DNA from: Rapana venosa
Lineage: Eukaryota > Mollusca > Gastropoda > Neogastropoda > Muricidae
Direction: 5' to 3'
DNA length: 64,000 nucleotides
Assembly: GCA_028751875.1 (NCBI GenBank)
Contig: CM054162.1
Location: 8,648,741-8,712,740, forward strand
Shown here: piece by piece, positions 47,200 to 60,429 of the stretch
Layout of the letters: every line of letters starts with the position of its first letter
Position numbering within the stretch: position 1 is the stretch's first letter
Position numbers and translations under genes: made by a program
Notes under the pieces: model-generated
What the model was told of the DNA's origin: nothing
What the model saw: only the letters and a program-made list of their open reading frames with translations
The model's database searches: none

Positions 47200-48700
47200 G
47201 CATCATCACCGAGTTGCATGAAAACCTCTGCCCTTTTTGGATGGGCAAAGTACCAAAGACAGAGGGGTGCTAAAAGCATCACACTTAAAAAAAAGTGACA
47301 GAAACGATTAAAAAAATTATTGCGGCATTCCCTCCTCAGCAGTGTTGGGGAAAATCTTTTCACCAGTTGTACTAATAGTATAAGGGTTCAGGGTTTAGAA
47401 AGTTAGGAATTTTTTTGCGGTTTTGTTTTAAAAAAAATAATTAAGAATGAACCCCCTTTCAAAAATTAGGAGAAAGTTTAGAGCAAAAGGGAGCCACCTT
47501 CATTTCTTCACAACCCCAAAAGGCTTTCATCGGGAGTGGGAGGATCTTCAAAATCTTTCCCAAAATTTGATGTCCGAGTTCTCAATTCATCAGATCCTTC
47601 CAAAGCTAAACACCCTTGCTGGAGCCCTTTTGCGCCTTAAAATACCCCAATAAACAATGGTGTGCCTGGCTCCCCCGCCTGTTTGGAATCTCTTTGCTGT
47701 GGCTAAAAACCCCCCCTTTGGGCCCGCGTGAAGTTTTCTACCCTGAACAAGGCAGAGGAAAAATCTTCAGCCTCTCCAGATAAAAGCCAAGACTTAAGTC
47801 CGCATGCGTCTGGTGTCTTTTTTTTTCAGAGACGCGCGTAATGCCCCTCAGCTGGGACCCCAGCCCCTGACTCGCTTCAGGGCCTGCCAAGACTTTGGAA
47901 TTACCATTAATTGAAGAAAAACCCCGTCGGGACAAGATGTTGATCTCCCCAGCCATAAGCATCACTGACCCTGAGCTGGATGTTGTCCATGACTTCTTGT
48001 TCCCGGGGGTCACTATCCAAAAACCTTCTCACTTGATGCGGAGTCAACAACACATCGGGAAAAGCAGCTACCACCATACCAACTGAACAAAAAAAGCATG
48101 GAACAACGCAAGCTACTGAACACAAAAGGGCAGAGCGCGCCATGACATCTCTTGACTTGGCACAAAAAAGGGGCTCTGTGTAGCTGGGAAGAGGAAAGCT
48201 CTGCTTTTCACATCCTTGCCTCCGCACATCCGAACTCACCGGAAGGGCAAGGTTTCAAAAAAACCTGTCCTGGAAAAGCTGGATCGCCAGCTTGTACACC
48301 TGCTGAAACGAGAGGGTAGTGGTGGTAGGGACTCTCGTGGAGGGACAAAAGGAGGAAACTTAAAACTCCTTACGGAGAACTTGTCAGGAAAAAGTCCCCC
48401 AAAAAGACCACAGCGCATTCAAAAGGCGTTTTACAAGAGGGCTTAAACTTAAACATCGACCCGAACAAACGCGAAGTACAGCCCCTTGAAAGGTCAGCTG
48501 GGGACAGACTGTCAGAAGGTTTTGGCTCCCAAACCGAAGAGACACTTGAGACACACCCAAAACAAAGGAAGAAGAAAGGCTGCGCCCGGCGCAGACAAAA
48601 CCCGCATTGTCAGATTCCTGTGCCCCCTCTCTGCCTAGGACTGTCTGCTTTCCGTGTGGACTGGCCCGCCACAACCACCTGTACCGAATTAAACCTAGAG
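47200..48700 (+). mobile_element. Decayed LINE: reverse transcriptase C-half and C2H2-like tail
   Basis: In order on plus with many frameshifts: 'IFKIFPKI' then 'CP' (near 47540, thumb side of motif A); 'KAKT' then 'VR' (near 47785); an eroded palm region with 'RACQDFGITIN' in one frame (near 47875-47905); 'ITDPELDVVHDFLFPG' (47960-48015), matching the 'ELEVVHxFxYLGS' block of RTE-like LINEs; 'GKSPPKRPQRIQKAF' (48390-48430); and a final 'FLCPLC' (about 48615) resembling the zinc-finger-like C-terminus of these elements. The reading is assembled from three frames, so family assignment is moderate. Clearly non-functional. Confidence 0.65.
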
Positions 48701-48857
48701 CGAAAATCACATCTTCCCAATGAAGGGTGCTTTTCCTACATTCCCTTTATCCTTTATTTGCAACCTCCACCTATGGCCCCAAAAAACAGATGCGGGAAAG
48801 GCAAAAATTTTTATCTTCTTACTGTATTTAAAAATCATTGTTTCATTGAGGCAAAGT

Positions 48858-49115
48858 AAAGGTTTCCAAAACCTATGTGGGCGTAGGGGGCAAGGGCAGA
48901 GACCCCACTTCCGAGGGGTGCATATTTAGGGGAGGCCCATCTCCTCTCCCGTTGCTGCTTTTCCTTCCTTGACCCTAAGAGAGCAGGGACCAAATTTTCA
49001 GTTGGGTGAAAGGGGGACTGTGCTGAAGCTTTGGTGTGCAAACGGTCACCCCTCCAATGGTAACCACGCCAGCTGCTTACCCTTTTGGGGGAAGGCTCTG
49101 ACCCCGAACTTTCTA
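48858..49115 (-). mobile_element. tRNA-derived SINE (second family)
   Basis: Shares ordered words with 10945-11113 and 10318-10612: 'AAAACCTATG', 'GTAGGGGGC', 'CCCATCTCCTCTCCC', 'GACCCTAAGAGAGCAGG', 'CAAACGGTCACCC' and the head-like end near 49085-49110. Same minus orientation as the other copies. Confidence 0.72.
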
Positions 49116-49439
49116 AAACACAAAAATGTGCAAGCATCACTGTAGGTTTAAGGTAGAAAAGTGCCAGTAAGTTTGAAAAATTAAAATTCCCCATAACCTT
49201 GCATTTTGGGGGTTCCTGCCTTCAAGTTGGAAAAGGAAAAATCACAAAAGAGAAAAGGCGGTTTTTTTAGACTTAAAAAAAAGTTATCAGTCCTAACACG
49301 TTGGGTTAAATCAGTTTTAAAAGGGGTTTAGAGGCTGGATTTTTTAAAACAAAAGGTGGTGTTACTGTGATGCATTGTAAGCCCCTGTGGAGGTTTTGTT
49401 TTTTTTTGGGGGGGGGGGGGGGGGGGTTTGAATGGGTTT

Positions 49440-50275
49440 TTTAAACTGAAGAAGAAAAAAAAAGTAATTTGAGTTTTAAAAAAAAAGGGTTTTCAGATAA
49501 TTTGAGTTTAAAAAAAAGAATACAGATAATTTTAGTTTTTTTTAAAAAAAAGGGAAAACAAGTAATTTGGGGTTTTTTTTTTTTTAAAAAAAAGGAAAAC
49601 AGAGTAATTTGAGTTTTTTTTAAAAAGGGGGTAAGAGTAATTTGGTTTTAAAAAAAGGAAAAAGAGTAATTTTTAGTTTAAAAAAAAAAAATACAAGTAA
49701 TTTGGTTTAAAAAAAAAAGGAATACAGAGTAAATTTTAGTTTTTTTAAAAAGGAATACGGGTTAATTTTTTTTAAAAAAAAAGGAATACAGGTAATTTTG
49801 GGTTAAAAAAAAGGAATACAGGTATTTGATTAAAAAAAGGGAAACGGTTATTTGAGTTTTAAAAAAAAAGGGAATACAGGTAATTTGGTTTTTAAAAAAA
49901 TAAAAAGGTAATTTAGTTTAAAAAAAAGAATACAGGTAATTTAGTTTTTTTTTTTATAAAAAGGAATACAGGGATAATTTGATTTTTAGGGGAAAAGGAA
50001 TTCGGTAAATTTTAGTTTTAAAAAAAACAGGAATACGGTATTTTGGGGTTTAAAAAAGGAAAACAGGTAATTTTATTTTTAAAAAAAAGGAAAACAGGTA
50101 ATTTGAGTTTTTAAAAAAAAAGGAATACAGGTAATTTTTTGGTTAAAAAAAGGAATACGAGTAATTTAGTTAAAAAAGGATTTCAAGTAATTTAGGTAAA
50201 AAAAAGGAATAAAAGTAATTTTTTCAAAAGGGTACGTGTTTTTAAAAAAAAAATACGGGGAATTTTCAAAAAAAG
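49440..50275. repeat. About 33-bp A-tract minisatellite
   Basis: Roughly 25 units of AAAAAAGGAATACAG plus GTAATTTGAGTTTT. Run lengths of A and T vary strongly between units. The consistent core is 'GAATACAG' followed by 'GTAATTT'. Confidence 0.9.
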
Positions 50276-50380
50276 GTGTTTTTTGAGGTCAAAACAGGAA
50301 AACAGTGTGATTTTAGGTCAAAACAGGAAAACACTGTGACTTTAGGTCGAAACAGGAAAAAAACAGTGTGATTTCAGCCC
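50276..50380. repeat. 29-bp minisatellite
   Basis: Three to four units of TTTTAGGTCAAAACAGG plus AAAACAGTGTGA, adjacent to the previous array and sharing AACAGG with it. 50380-50600 downstream is mixed-complexity sequence with no recognisable domain. Confidence 0.88.
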
Positions 50381-50602
50381 ACCTCTAACTGCGATGATGC
50401 CGTGTCTACAAGCGCATCATCTTTGACACTACACCCTTTTCTGATACAACGGTGGCTTGCAGCCTGACAGTTTTACCTTGAGCGGAACCCACACGGCCAG
50501 TGCTCGCTCTGTGGCCAGAGCAAGGGAGAAAACCAGGGAAAAGAGGCTGAAGGTCCAGGTGAGGTAGTCCCCAGCGATACAGGCTGCCCTCAATAGCTCC
50601 TG

Positions 50603-50659
50603 TCACAGAGAGAGAGGGGGAGAGAGAGGGAGAGAGAGAGAGAGAGAGGGGGGGGGAGA

Positions 50660-50702
<43 letters not shown>
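50603..50702. repeat. (GA)n microsatellite
   Basis: GA with GGG interruptions. Confidence 0.95.
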
Positions 50703-50705
<3 letters not shown>

Positions 50706-50869
50706 CAGCAAAGAGATGAAAAGAAAGAAAAGACACACGCATGCAAGCCCAGCACCACACTCACTCACTCACAGAGGCATGTAAACAAAATGATAACAAC
50801 GCACAAAATGGCTAAAAAGTTAGGAAAACAAAAATGAAAAAGTGTTAAGTGCAAAAATAGCAAAGGGAG

Positions 50870-51520
50870 AAAGAAAGGCAAAGATGAAAAAGAAAAGAAG
50901 AAGACGAAAACAGGAGAAGAAGAAGAACAAGAATAAGAAGAATGTGAAGAAGAAGAAGAAGAAGAAGAAGAAGAAGAAGAAGAAGAAGAAGAAGAAGAAG
51001 AAGAAGAAGAAGAAGAAGAAGAAGAGAAGAAGAATGTAAAAAGAAGAAGAAGAAGAATGTGAAGAAGAAGAAGAAGATGTAGAAGATTGTAAAAAAAAGA
51101 AGAAGAAGAATATCAAGAAGAAGAAGAAGAATGTCAAAAAGAAGAAGAAGGAGAATGTCAAAAAGAAGAAGAATGTCAAATGAAGAAGAAGAGAAGAAGA
51201 AGAAGAAGAAGGAAGAAGAAGAAGAAGAAGAGAAGAAGAAGAAGAAGAAGATAAGAAGAAGAAGAAGAAGAAAAGAAGAAGAAGAAGAAGAGAGGAAGAA
51301 GAAGAAGAAAAACAAGAAGAAGAAGAACAACAACAACAACAACATGAACAAGAACAAGAGGAAGAACAAGAACAAGAAGAACAAGAAGAAGAACAAGAAA
51401 AAGCACAAGAAGAAGAACGAGAATAATTTGAAGAAGAAGAATTTGAAAAAGAAGAATTTGAAGAAGGAGAAGAAGAAAGAGAAGAAGAAGAACAACAACA
51501 ACTTCATCAACAAGTTGAAA
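50870..51520. repeat. (GAA)n tract
   Basis: About 650 bp of GAA repeats with AATGT interruptions; a nearly pure run covers 50947-51030. Lys/Glu frames on plus and Phe/Leu/Ser frames on minus (up to 262 codons) are repeat readings. Confidence 0.95.
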
Positions 51521-51664
51521 ACATGTATTGAGGACAAGAATAAGAACAGTAAAAACAAAAAGAAGAACGTGAACAACACACAACAACAAACAACTAATAA
51601 CATCAGAAAGAAGACTATGGGGAAAATGAACAAAACAAACTAGAATGAGAGAACAAGAACCAAA

Positions 51665-54080
51665 CCTAGAGCACAAAGATCTTCACCATAACCTATACAA
51701 ACATCCCCACCATAACCTCTACAAACATCCCGACCATAACCTATACAAACATCGCCACCATAACCTATACAAACATACCCACCATAGTCTATACAAACAT
51801 TACCACCGCAATGTATACAAGCATCCCCACCGTAAAGTATACAAAACATCCCCATCATAACCTATACAAAACATCCCCACCATAACCTATACAAAACATC
51901 CCCGTCATAACCTATACAAAACATCCCCATCATAACCTATACAAAACATCCCCATCATAACCTATACAAAACATCCCCATCATAACCGATACAAAACATC
52001 GCATCATAACCTATAAAAAACATCCCCATCAAACCTTACAACATCCCCACCAAACCTATACAAACTCCCACCTCCCTTACAAAATCCCACCATAACCTTA
52101 AAAACCATCCCCCATAACTATACAAACTCCCCCCCATAACCTTACAAAATCCCCCCCAAACCTAACAAACACCCCCACCATAATATAAAAACACCCCCAC
52201 CAAACTTACAAACATCCCCCCCTAACCTATACAAACATCCCACCTTTAACTATACAAAATCCCCCCAAAACCTTAAAACATCCCCCCCAAATACCTATCA
52301 AACTCCCCACCATACCTTTTAAAAACACCCCCCAAAACCTTAAAAACATCCCCACCAAACCTATACAAAACACCCCCACCATAACCTTACAAACATCCCC
52401 CCCAAAACCTTCAAAAACCCACCATCCCTTACAAACACCCCCCCATAACCTTACAAACATCCCCCCATAACCTTACAAACACCCCACCAAAAACCTATAC
52501 CACCCCCCCCTAAACCTAACAAACATCCCACCAAAACCTTCAACATCCCCCACCTCCCTTTTCAAAACACCCCCCCCAAAACCTTACAAACATACCACCA
52601 ACCCTATAAAAAAACATCCCACCATAACCTATACAAAAATCCCCCCTACCTTACAAAATCCCACCAAAACCCTAACAAACTCCCCCCATAACTTTAAAAA
52701 CATCCCCACCTCCCTTCAAAACCCCAACCATAACCTACAAAAATCCCCCCAAAAACCTATACAAAATCCCCAAATAACTATAAAAACCCCCCATAACCAT
52801 ACAACATCCCCCAAACTATACAAAACCCCCAACAAAACCTTTCAAACACCCCCACCTAACCCTATACAACACCCCCACCAAACCAAAAAAAACTCCCACC
52901 AAAACCCTTAAAAATCCCCCCATAACCTATAAAAAAACATCCCCACCATAACCTTACAAACTTCCCCACCAACCTATAAAACATCCCCAAACCATAACCT
53001 ATCAAAAACCCCACCTCCCTTTACAACCCCCCACCAAAATAAAAAAAAAATCCCCCAAACCCTTACAACACCCCCCCCTACCCTATAAAAACCCCCCCCA
53101 CCATAACCTATACAAAATCCCACCTACAAACAACATCCCACCATAACCTCTACAAACACCCCCCCACCATAACCTTAAAAAACATCCCCACAAAAAACTA
53201 TCAAACATCCCCCCCAAAACCCTATAAAAAACATCCCCCCAAAAAACAAAACCCCTTAAAAATAAAAAAACATCCCCCAAACCTATACAAACTCCAAAAC
53301 CATAAAAACAAAACACCCCCCAAAACCCATAAAACACCCCCCAAATAACTATACAAACATCCCACAAAACCATACAAACATCCCCAAAACCCTATACAAA
53401 AATCCCCCCCAAAACCTTTAAAAACATCCCCCCAAACCTTCAAACTCCCCACCATCCCTATACAAACTTTTCCCCACCAAAACCCCTATACAAAACCCCA
53501 CCAAAACCCTTAAAAAACATCCCCACCAAACTTTACAAACATCCCACCAAAAACCCTATACAAAATCCCCAAAAACCCTATCAAACCCCCCACCTTTACC
53601 TTACAAACCCCCCACCTAACTATAAAAACACCCAAAACAAAACAAACACCCCCATCTTTAAAAATTCCTTTACAACAAAAAACCTTACAAAAAACCCAAC
53701 CAAAACTCAAAAAACTCCAACCTAATTAAAAACCCCACCAAAACTATCCACCCCCACCAAAACTTAAACTCCCCCCCAAAAAAATATAAAAAATCCCCCC
53801 CATAAAAAAAAAATAAGGAAAAAAATACCATAACCTTACCTCCCCACCTACCTAAAAACTCCCCTAAATTAAAAAACCCCCTCCATCCTTTTCAAAAATA
53901 ATTTTAACCTTCAAAATCCCAAAAATAAAAAAATAATATAAAAACTCCCCCCATAATTACAAAATAATAAATTTAAAATACCATCCTTTAAACACCCCCA
54001 AGATAAAAAACCCCCCACCAAAACCCAAAAAAAACATCCCCCCTTTTTAAAAAAACCCCCCCTTCCATAATTCAAAAATT
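51665..54080. repeat. 24-bp satellite array
   Basis: Unit CATCCCCACCATAACC plus TATACAAA. The first 300 bp keep a 24-25-bp register with few changes; after about 52050 units increasingly lose bases and C/A runs vary, until the pattern dissolves near 54080. That makes roughly 100 units. On the minus strand 24 bp encodes an eight-residue repeat ('GYGGDVCI'), open over 51640-51858. Confidence 0.93.
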
Positions 54081-56765
54081 AAAACAAAAAGGGGGTTGTT
54101 TGAACGGGGTCTTTCAAGAAAATTTACGGGAAAAAGGTGCGGCTTATTTCAATCTCTTTTAATGGCATACTAAGAAATTTATTTATAGAAGAACTGTCTT
54201 TGTTTTATTTTCACAACTTTTTAAAAAAAAATAAGGGGGGGGAAAATTTTTATTCAGTTATTTTTTTTATTTTTTTTTTTAACACAACAGTAAAAATCCC
54301 TTATGGTTTTTTTTACATTTTTTTTTTTAAATTTAATTTTCCCCAAAAATCATTCTCAAAAGAAAGGATTTAAGGCCCCTGCGCTTGTTTTCCTTCCCAC
54401 CACTTTTTTTTTTTTTTTTTTTTAAGGATTTGAAAAGGGTCATTTTTTTTTTTCCCCAAATTTAAAGGCAAGCAAGCAAAAGTTAACATTAGGCCAAAAA
54501 CCCTTCAGGAATTTTGTAAATCAAAAGGTGTTTTGTAATTTTTAAATTCAAAGAAATTTTTGGAATGGCTTAAAATCCAAACAGGAGCACAAGTTTTTTT
54601 TTGGGGTTTTTTAATTTTTTTTAAAAAAGGTATTTTCTTTTAGAATTTTTGTGTACTAAGTACTCTTCGTTAAAATTTTTTTTAAACTTCTTCTTGGGTT
54701 CCCTTTTGTGTTTTTTCGGGGGTTTTTTAAAATCTGAAAAGGGCCCACCGCCACATGTCCAAAAAAAGGGAAAGTTGTTGGAAAGATTTCGGGGCGCGCA
54801 CACCGGATGGTTTAAATTTTAATAAAGCTTTGTAGAATGGGTCGGAAACGGGTTTAAAAGGGTTGTAATTTGGACGAAGGTTTCCATCTCCCAGGAACTT
54901 ATTGAAGCAAATTTGCAAGTTTTTTAAATTCTATTGGGAAAAAATACAAAAAGGGCAAATTTTTTTTTTTTTTTTTAAAAAAAACCGTAAACCCCAAAAT
55001 TTTTTTCAAAATGTAATTTTTTAAAAATTTTATCCCCCTTTTTGCTTTTTTTTCCCCCCCCTTCATCTAAAGAACAAATTTCCCGAAAGGGGAAAAATGG
55101 GTGGGAAAAAACAACAATCACCATTTTAAAACCTTTTTTTAAACGCTTGGAAAATTGGGGGGGAATTTTACTTGGGGAAATTCAAACATTCCCCCCCCCA
55201 TCAACCCATCCTTGCGACCTGCCGTGCCCCACGTAAAACAAAAACATAAATAAAAAAATTTTAAAGATTAAAAAATGAAATTTTTTTTCAAAAAACCTCA
55301 AAAACCCCAAAAATTTATTTTTAAACTGAACATTTTTTCACTTTTAAATTTTAAAATAATAAAAGGAAAGATAAGGAAATCCATTGAAAATAAAATTCCC
55401 CCTTAAATACCCCCCTCCTTCACCCGGCCGTGGCCTAGCCCAAACAAAAAAAAAAAGGTTTTAAAAAAAAAAAAGAAAATCAAAAACTAACAAAAAATAT
55501 TCAAAAAAATTTTTATTTAAAATTTTTTTAAATTTTAAAAAAAAAAGGGGTCAAAATAAAACAAAAATCACCCTTTTTACTGAAAAATTACCCAATGATC
55601 CCCCCCCCCCTAAACCCACAACCTTTTTACGATTTTAAAAAAATTTTTTTAAAAAATGTTTTAAAAATATAAAAGAGAAAGAAAAAAAATTTAATAATGA
55701 TTATTTAAAAAAAAAATAAAAAACAATACCCTCCCCCAAAAACAAATTAAAAAGCCCTTTAAAAAACCAACTGATATAACAAAAACATTAAAGGAGGGGG
55801 GGGGGGGGGTACGGATGAAGGGGCACCTAATAAAATGGAAAATTTTTTAAAACCGGCCGGCCCCTACAACAAAATTCCCCATAAAAATGGACTACAAAAA
55901 AAAAACTTCACCCCCCAAAGGGCGGGGTTAGGTGGTTTACGGGACAAATGCGGGTTGTTTCCCTGGCCTAGGGGATTTTTGATCCCCCCGGTCACCCGGG
56001 AGTTGTTAAAAGGGGAAATGGACCCACGGGGTTTAATTAAAGGGTCATTTTGAGATTTCTAAAATTAAAATAAAATGCTTCGTTTTTCCCCGGGGGGTCC
56101 CGGGGTTTTTGGTTTTGGTAAACCCTTAAATTTCGTTGCCCCCCCAACAAAATTACTTTCCCTGTTTGATTTTGTTTTAAAAAGCCTTGTTGGGGCCCCC
56201 AGTTTCTTGGTTCGGTGCCCCTTTTTGGGTTTGCATCACACTGGCCGGGTGAGTTTTGTGAAAAGGGGGGTTGGGGGTTGGGGGGGCTCTTTGGGGGCTT
56301 GTTTTTGCCACCTCCCTCCGTTTCCCCCCCGGGGTAGCTTCTTGTTATGGGGTTAGTAGGTGGGCCGGATGCTGCTCAAAAACAGGCACCATGACCCCGC
56401 CAAAGTGCCCCAGCAGCAGTGCAGGGCCCCTTGGTGGGGGGCCCCACGGGGGCCGATATGATTGGCCCCCCTGTGGACCCCGACTTGGGGAAGAAAAAAA
56501 ATTGGGGAAGGCTGTGGCGGGGGATTGGAATGAGCGGGTGGGAACAGCAGGACGGAGGACGTCCAAAGATAAGGCAGCAAAAAACCCCACAAAAACCCCC
56601 AAAAACAAACTAAAATAATATAAAAACTAAAACAGATCGCTTATATAGTACTAAAAATTTATTTTAACTGCAAAAAGAACAACATCAAGGGTTTAAAATC
56701 TTTGTTTTAGACAGAAATAAGTTCACTTTAAAAGTTTGTATTCCATGTCAGCGTTCCGTGAGTTG
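54080..56765. other. AT- then GC-homopolymer-rich sequence, no recognisable gene
   Basis: 54080-55830 is dominated by A/T runs. 55830-56560 is richer in G and C. A head-like GGTTAGGTGG at 55924 hints at an eroded SINE, but not convincingly. Confidence 0.45.
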
Positions 56766-56767
56766 CA

Positions 56768-59060
56768 GGTATCATTCATCATCAGACCCGTACCTTGGCG
56801 GTCGTGGGGGGGAAGAAAGACGATGCCGTGGTAACCTCCTCCTTCCATCCGGTCCTGGCTCTGCGCAGTGTGCCGATATCACCCTGGTCCATTTCTGATG
56901 TTGTCCACCCATGACTTGTTCTGTCTTACCCCTTTCTGCCACCTTCAGTGTTCCCTGCAGTATGTTTTGGCGGGTTTTGTGGGGGGTGATGTGGCCGAAC
57001 CCATGTCCCTTTTTTTCTTCACGATGGTGAAAAGGGGTTCCTGTGGCCCTTGCCACCGTGTTATTTGACTCTTGCAAATTCATTGTTTTTCGTTCTTCCA
57101 GGATCCACAGTTTTTTTTTATGGCATTTTTTTTTTAAAAGAGGATTCGCTTTGCTGTTTCGCTCAATGTCCGGGTTTCACTTCCGTACAGGGTGTTGGTT
57201 GGGGTTTTGTAAGCTTTATTTGATTGGAAATGATCTCTTTACTTTTCCCATATGGGGGAGTTTTTTTGGGAAGATGTTGCCATGGCTATTCTGACTTTGA
57301 TTTCGTCGTCATCGTCCGCCCTTTGTGAGTGTAGCGCCAGGTTTTTAAAAGCGTTCCTCCCCCGTTTTTGGGCCCTTTATAAAAAATTTTTAGCAGTGGG
57401 TTGCTCGGCTTTTAAAAAGACTTTACTTTTCTCCGAGTCCCCTCCACCCCAGATGCCCCAGCTTGTTCTAAATTTGGTCGTAAGTCTTGCAGCCTGTGTT
57501 ACTTCCCCCATGAGGTCAATGTCATCGGAAAAGGAATTGTTGGGGGGTCTCCCGCCATGGGATGGTAATGGAAGTCTTTGGAGGGTTCTCCTTAATTTTT
57601 TTCCCCAAGAACAGAAAAAAAGGAGGGAGATAAAGCACCTGGGGGAAAACCCCCAACCTGTTTTTTGAAGCTCCGACTGATTTTCAAAAGGGGCCTCACT
57701 GCTTTGGGTGTTGTTTTGTGCTTGAATGGTTTGATAGTCCTTTTTAAATCCCTTTCTGGGATAACCTTCGTGCCTTCTGCGAACCCTTTTTGGGCGGGTT
57801 TTTCCCCCCTTTTCGGGGTTTGTTTTGAAGATGTTTTTCCTGGGTGGGGAATTTTAAAAAGTTTTGGCTTGGGCCCCCCTAACCCCTTTTTCCTGAGGTG
57901 TTTTTGCCTCCTTTTGATGTTCAAAATTTTAAATTTCCTTTATTTTGGGGGGTTGGGTATAGGCTTTATTTTTATATTTTGGATTGGGTAAATTTTTTTT
58001 AATTATATTTTTTTTTTTAAATTTTATTTTTTTTCTTTTCTTCGACAAAAGCGTAACCTGTGTGATGACGTTTCGCCACCATGTTTGAGCAGCTTGCGGG
58101 TATGTTGTCTGCCCCGGGGGATTTTCCCCTATGGTAAGCTGGGGGAGGGCTTCTTTCACTTTTTCCCCTTTGGATAGGTAAGGGCGGGGGCTTTGTGTTG
58201 CGGCTTTCTCTTCTTTTGTTTTGTCGGGTTGTATTGGTAGTTGTACATTCTTGACAATACTCGCCCACTGTTCAATGGGTGAGTTTTCTGTGGGGAAGTT
58301 TCCGGGCTGTTTTAATACTGTGTTTTGGTTTAAAGGGGTTTTGTGAGTTTTTCAGGTGTCGTTGCCTTTTACTGTTGCCCATTTCATGCTTTTTTCGATT
58401 CATAATAGATACTGACCCATTTTTCCTGGCCTTTAAAAATTGACTTTTTCACAAAATTTTTTGGGCTCCCGGAATTCTTTGGGTTGGAAGCCCTTTGGTT
58501 GGTTTCAGTGCTCTTCTTGTATCGCAGGGGTCCAAGATTCATTGGTAGTCCAGGTGGGTTTATTCCTTGACGACCGGTCCCTCCTCTGTGTTTCTCGATG
58601 CCCTCATTAAAGTTTTTGGTGAGGTCTTGATGTCATTGTCCAGGAAGGTTAACCCGCAAAAGCCGCCAAGCTTAGTTTGGGAAGATCCCCCCGAATTGGA
58701 TCTTCCAGTTTGTCCACGTCAAATTTGATACGTGGGTTTGCAGGCTGTTTTTTTTTTTCTTCAGTTTCTTTTTGAATACCGCAGCACGGTCGTGGTCGCT
58801 GCCTATGTCAGCTCCAGGGTGGGTTTTGTTCTGGCTCTTTTTTATGCTGGTTTTTGAAGTGCCGTGGTGTTAAAATAAAATCTTTTTGGGTTTTTGGATC
58901 TTGCCGTTTGGTATCCCAGGTTGTCCCCCTTATGCTTGTGGGGATAGGGGTATTGGGGCAAGGAAAGTCTGGGGGCGGGAAAAACCCAGCAGACGTATTT
59001 CCCCCTGTTTTTTGGTCTTTCCTTTCCCAAAAACTGACCAACTGTTGCGGTTACGAACTA
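56768..59060 (-). mobile_element. Decayed LINE with endonuclease and reverse transcriptase (RTE-like)
   Basis: Minus strand, 5' to 3': a C-terminal endonuclease segment including 'DPKTQKDFILTPRHF' (near 58860-58900) and 'GADIGSDHDRAAV' (58780-58812), the last holding the Ser-Asp-His of the EEP nuclease fold. Next is the linker 'ILDPCDTRRALKP' (58504-58545), then 'GKSPGADNIPA' (58085-58125). An 'HPGKT' patch lies near 57840. The catalytic motif C region is 'DDIDLMGEV' (57505-57530), and the C-terminus has 'FGHITPHKT' (56985-57010) and 'WTRV' (near 56890). Frames break repeatedly. This is the most complete LINE in the window by domain content, though its N-terminus is absent. Confidence 0.8.
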
Positions 59061-59149
59061 CCTAGCATAAAACCTAAACAATAAAATAAGCTGTTTCTGA
59101 AGTCAGAACGTTTTTTGGATGTGGCCCATGGGCAGACCCCTGCAAAGTG

Positions 59150-59170
59150 TCAAAAAAGAGAGGAGAGAGA

Positions 59171-59229
<59 letters not shown>

Positions 59230-59285
59230 AAAGGGGGAGAAAGAGAGAGAGCGGTAGAGAGAGAGTGAGAGAGAGAGAGAGATTT
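59150..59285. repeat. (GA)n microsatellite
   Basis: GA tract with GGA and AAA interruptions. 59290-59600 beyond it is unrecognised sequence. Confidence 0.95.
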
Positions 59286-59617
59286 GGGGCCTTTCAGTTT
59301 TCTATGCAGGCTGTAAGCCCTAAGCCAGTAATGGAAACTCCCAATGGTTTATCTTGAGCCGGTGAAAGCGCTGAAACACAGTCACAGGTCGCTGACGCCA
59401 CCACAAAACAGGAAACTGGAAGGGGTTTAAAGGCCCGCTGCGCAGGACCCCCAAAAAGGCACCAGATTTCCGGAATTCCAAACTGATGGGACCATGGGCA
59501 TGTAGTAGAAAATTTTTACTGCTGTTTGTACGGGAAAAAGGGCGCAAAACACACGGGGACATGCATAAAACTTTTAAATTATATTGCGTGAATAAATAGA
59601 GGACAACATGAATACAC

Positions 59618-59705
59618 CAAACCACACACACACACACGCACACCCCCCACACACAAAACACCACACACACACACACACACCCACCCACACACACACCCAC
59701 ACAAC
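59618..59705. repeat. (CA)n microsatellite
   Basis: CACACA with CCC interruptions; both strands show open but low-complexity frames. Confidence 0.93.
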
Positions 59706-60429
59706 AAAACAACACACCATTAGTTGGAACAAAGGGCTAGCCATTGATTCTTTCATTTTCCCTTTCTTTTTCCTACTCCCTAGGAAACTTTAAAGGTTTC
59801 ATTGGGAAAGTGACCAGTGCCAATTGTAAAAGTGACTGGATCAAGTTTCATCCCTCTTGGGAGTGTAACATAGTTTTTTACTATGGGAACTTTAAGGGTT
59901 TTATACCAATTTAAGACACCATCTTAAGGCTACGAACTTTCCCAAACCCCCTAAACTGCCCCCTGTAAAATCTGATAAACACAGGGGTGCATATGGTGGA
60001 ACAACCCCTGTAAAAAATGGTACATAAAAAAAAATTGATTTGAAAATTTACAAAAAGAAAATAGAGCTGCAGAAAATAACGTTATGTTAAAAAGCGCTAA
60101 TAAAGAGGCTGAAGAGTACAGCACAGGTAACAAGGGATCAGGTCATGCAAGGGTAAAAAGGGTTTCGGGTCCAGTTTTTGTGACTAAGTTTAGCACCCAA
60201 ACAATCTAAAGAAGCTGTAAAAAAGTTTAATGCAAAAAACCGGTGTATTACCTCTCTTCAACAGGGCTGCACAAAGTTTTCCCAACTAATTTAAAGAAAG
60301 GGAAGGTTTTTTTTACATTTTTATAACACAAGGGTGAAAAGGGACTTTTTAAACACAAATTGCTTTCAGCCAAAAAATGCAAAAAGATTATCCCACAGAT
60401 CCTTTCCCTGATAATACAAATTAGTTAAA

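Noticed and set aside
50845..51633. A 262-codon Phe/Leu/Ser frame on the minus strand and a 170-codon Lys/Glu frame on plus
   Set aside because: Both are readings of the (GAA)n tract.
56271..56618. Overlapping GC-rich frames of 79-115 codons on both strands
   Set aside because: Base quality is poor here, frames on both strands are equally open and no motif is recognisable.
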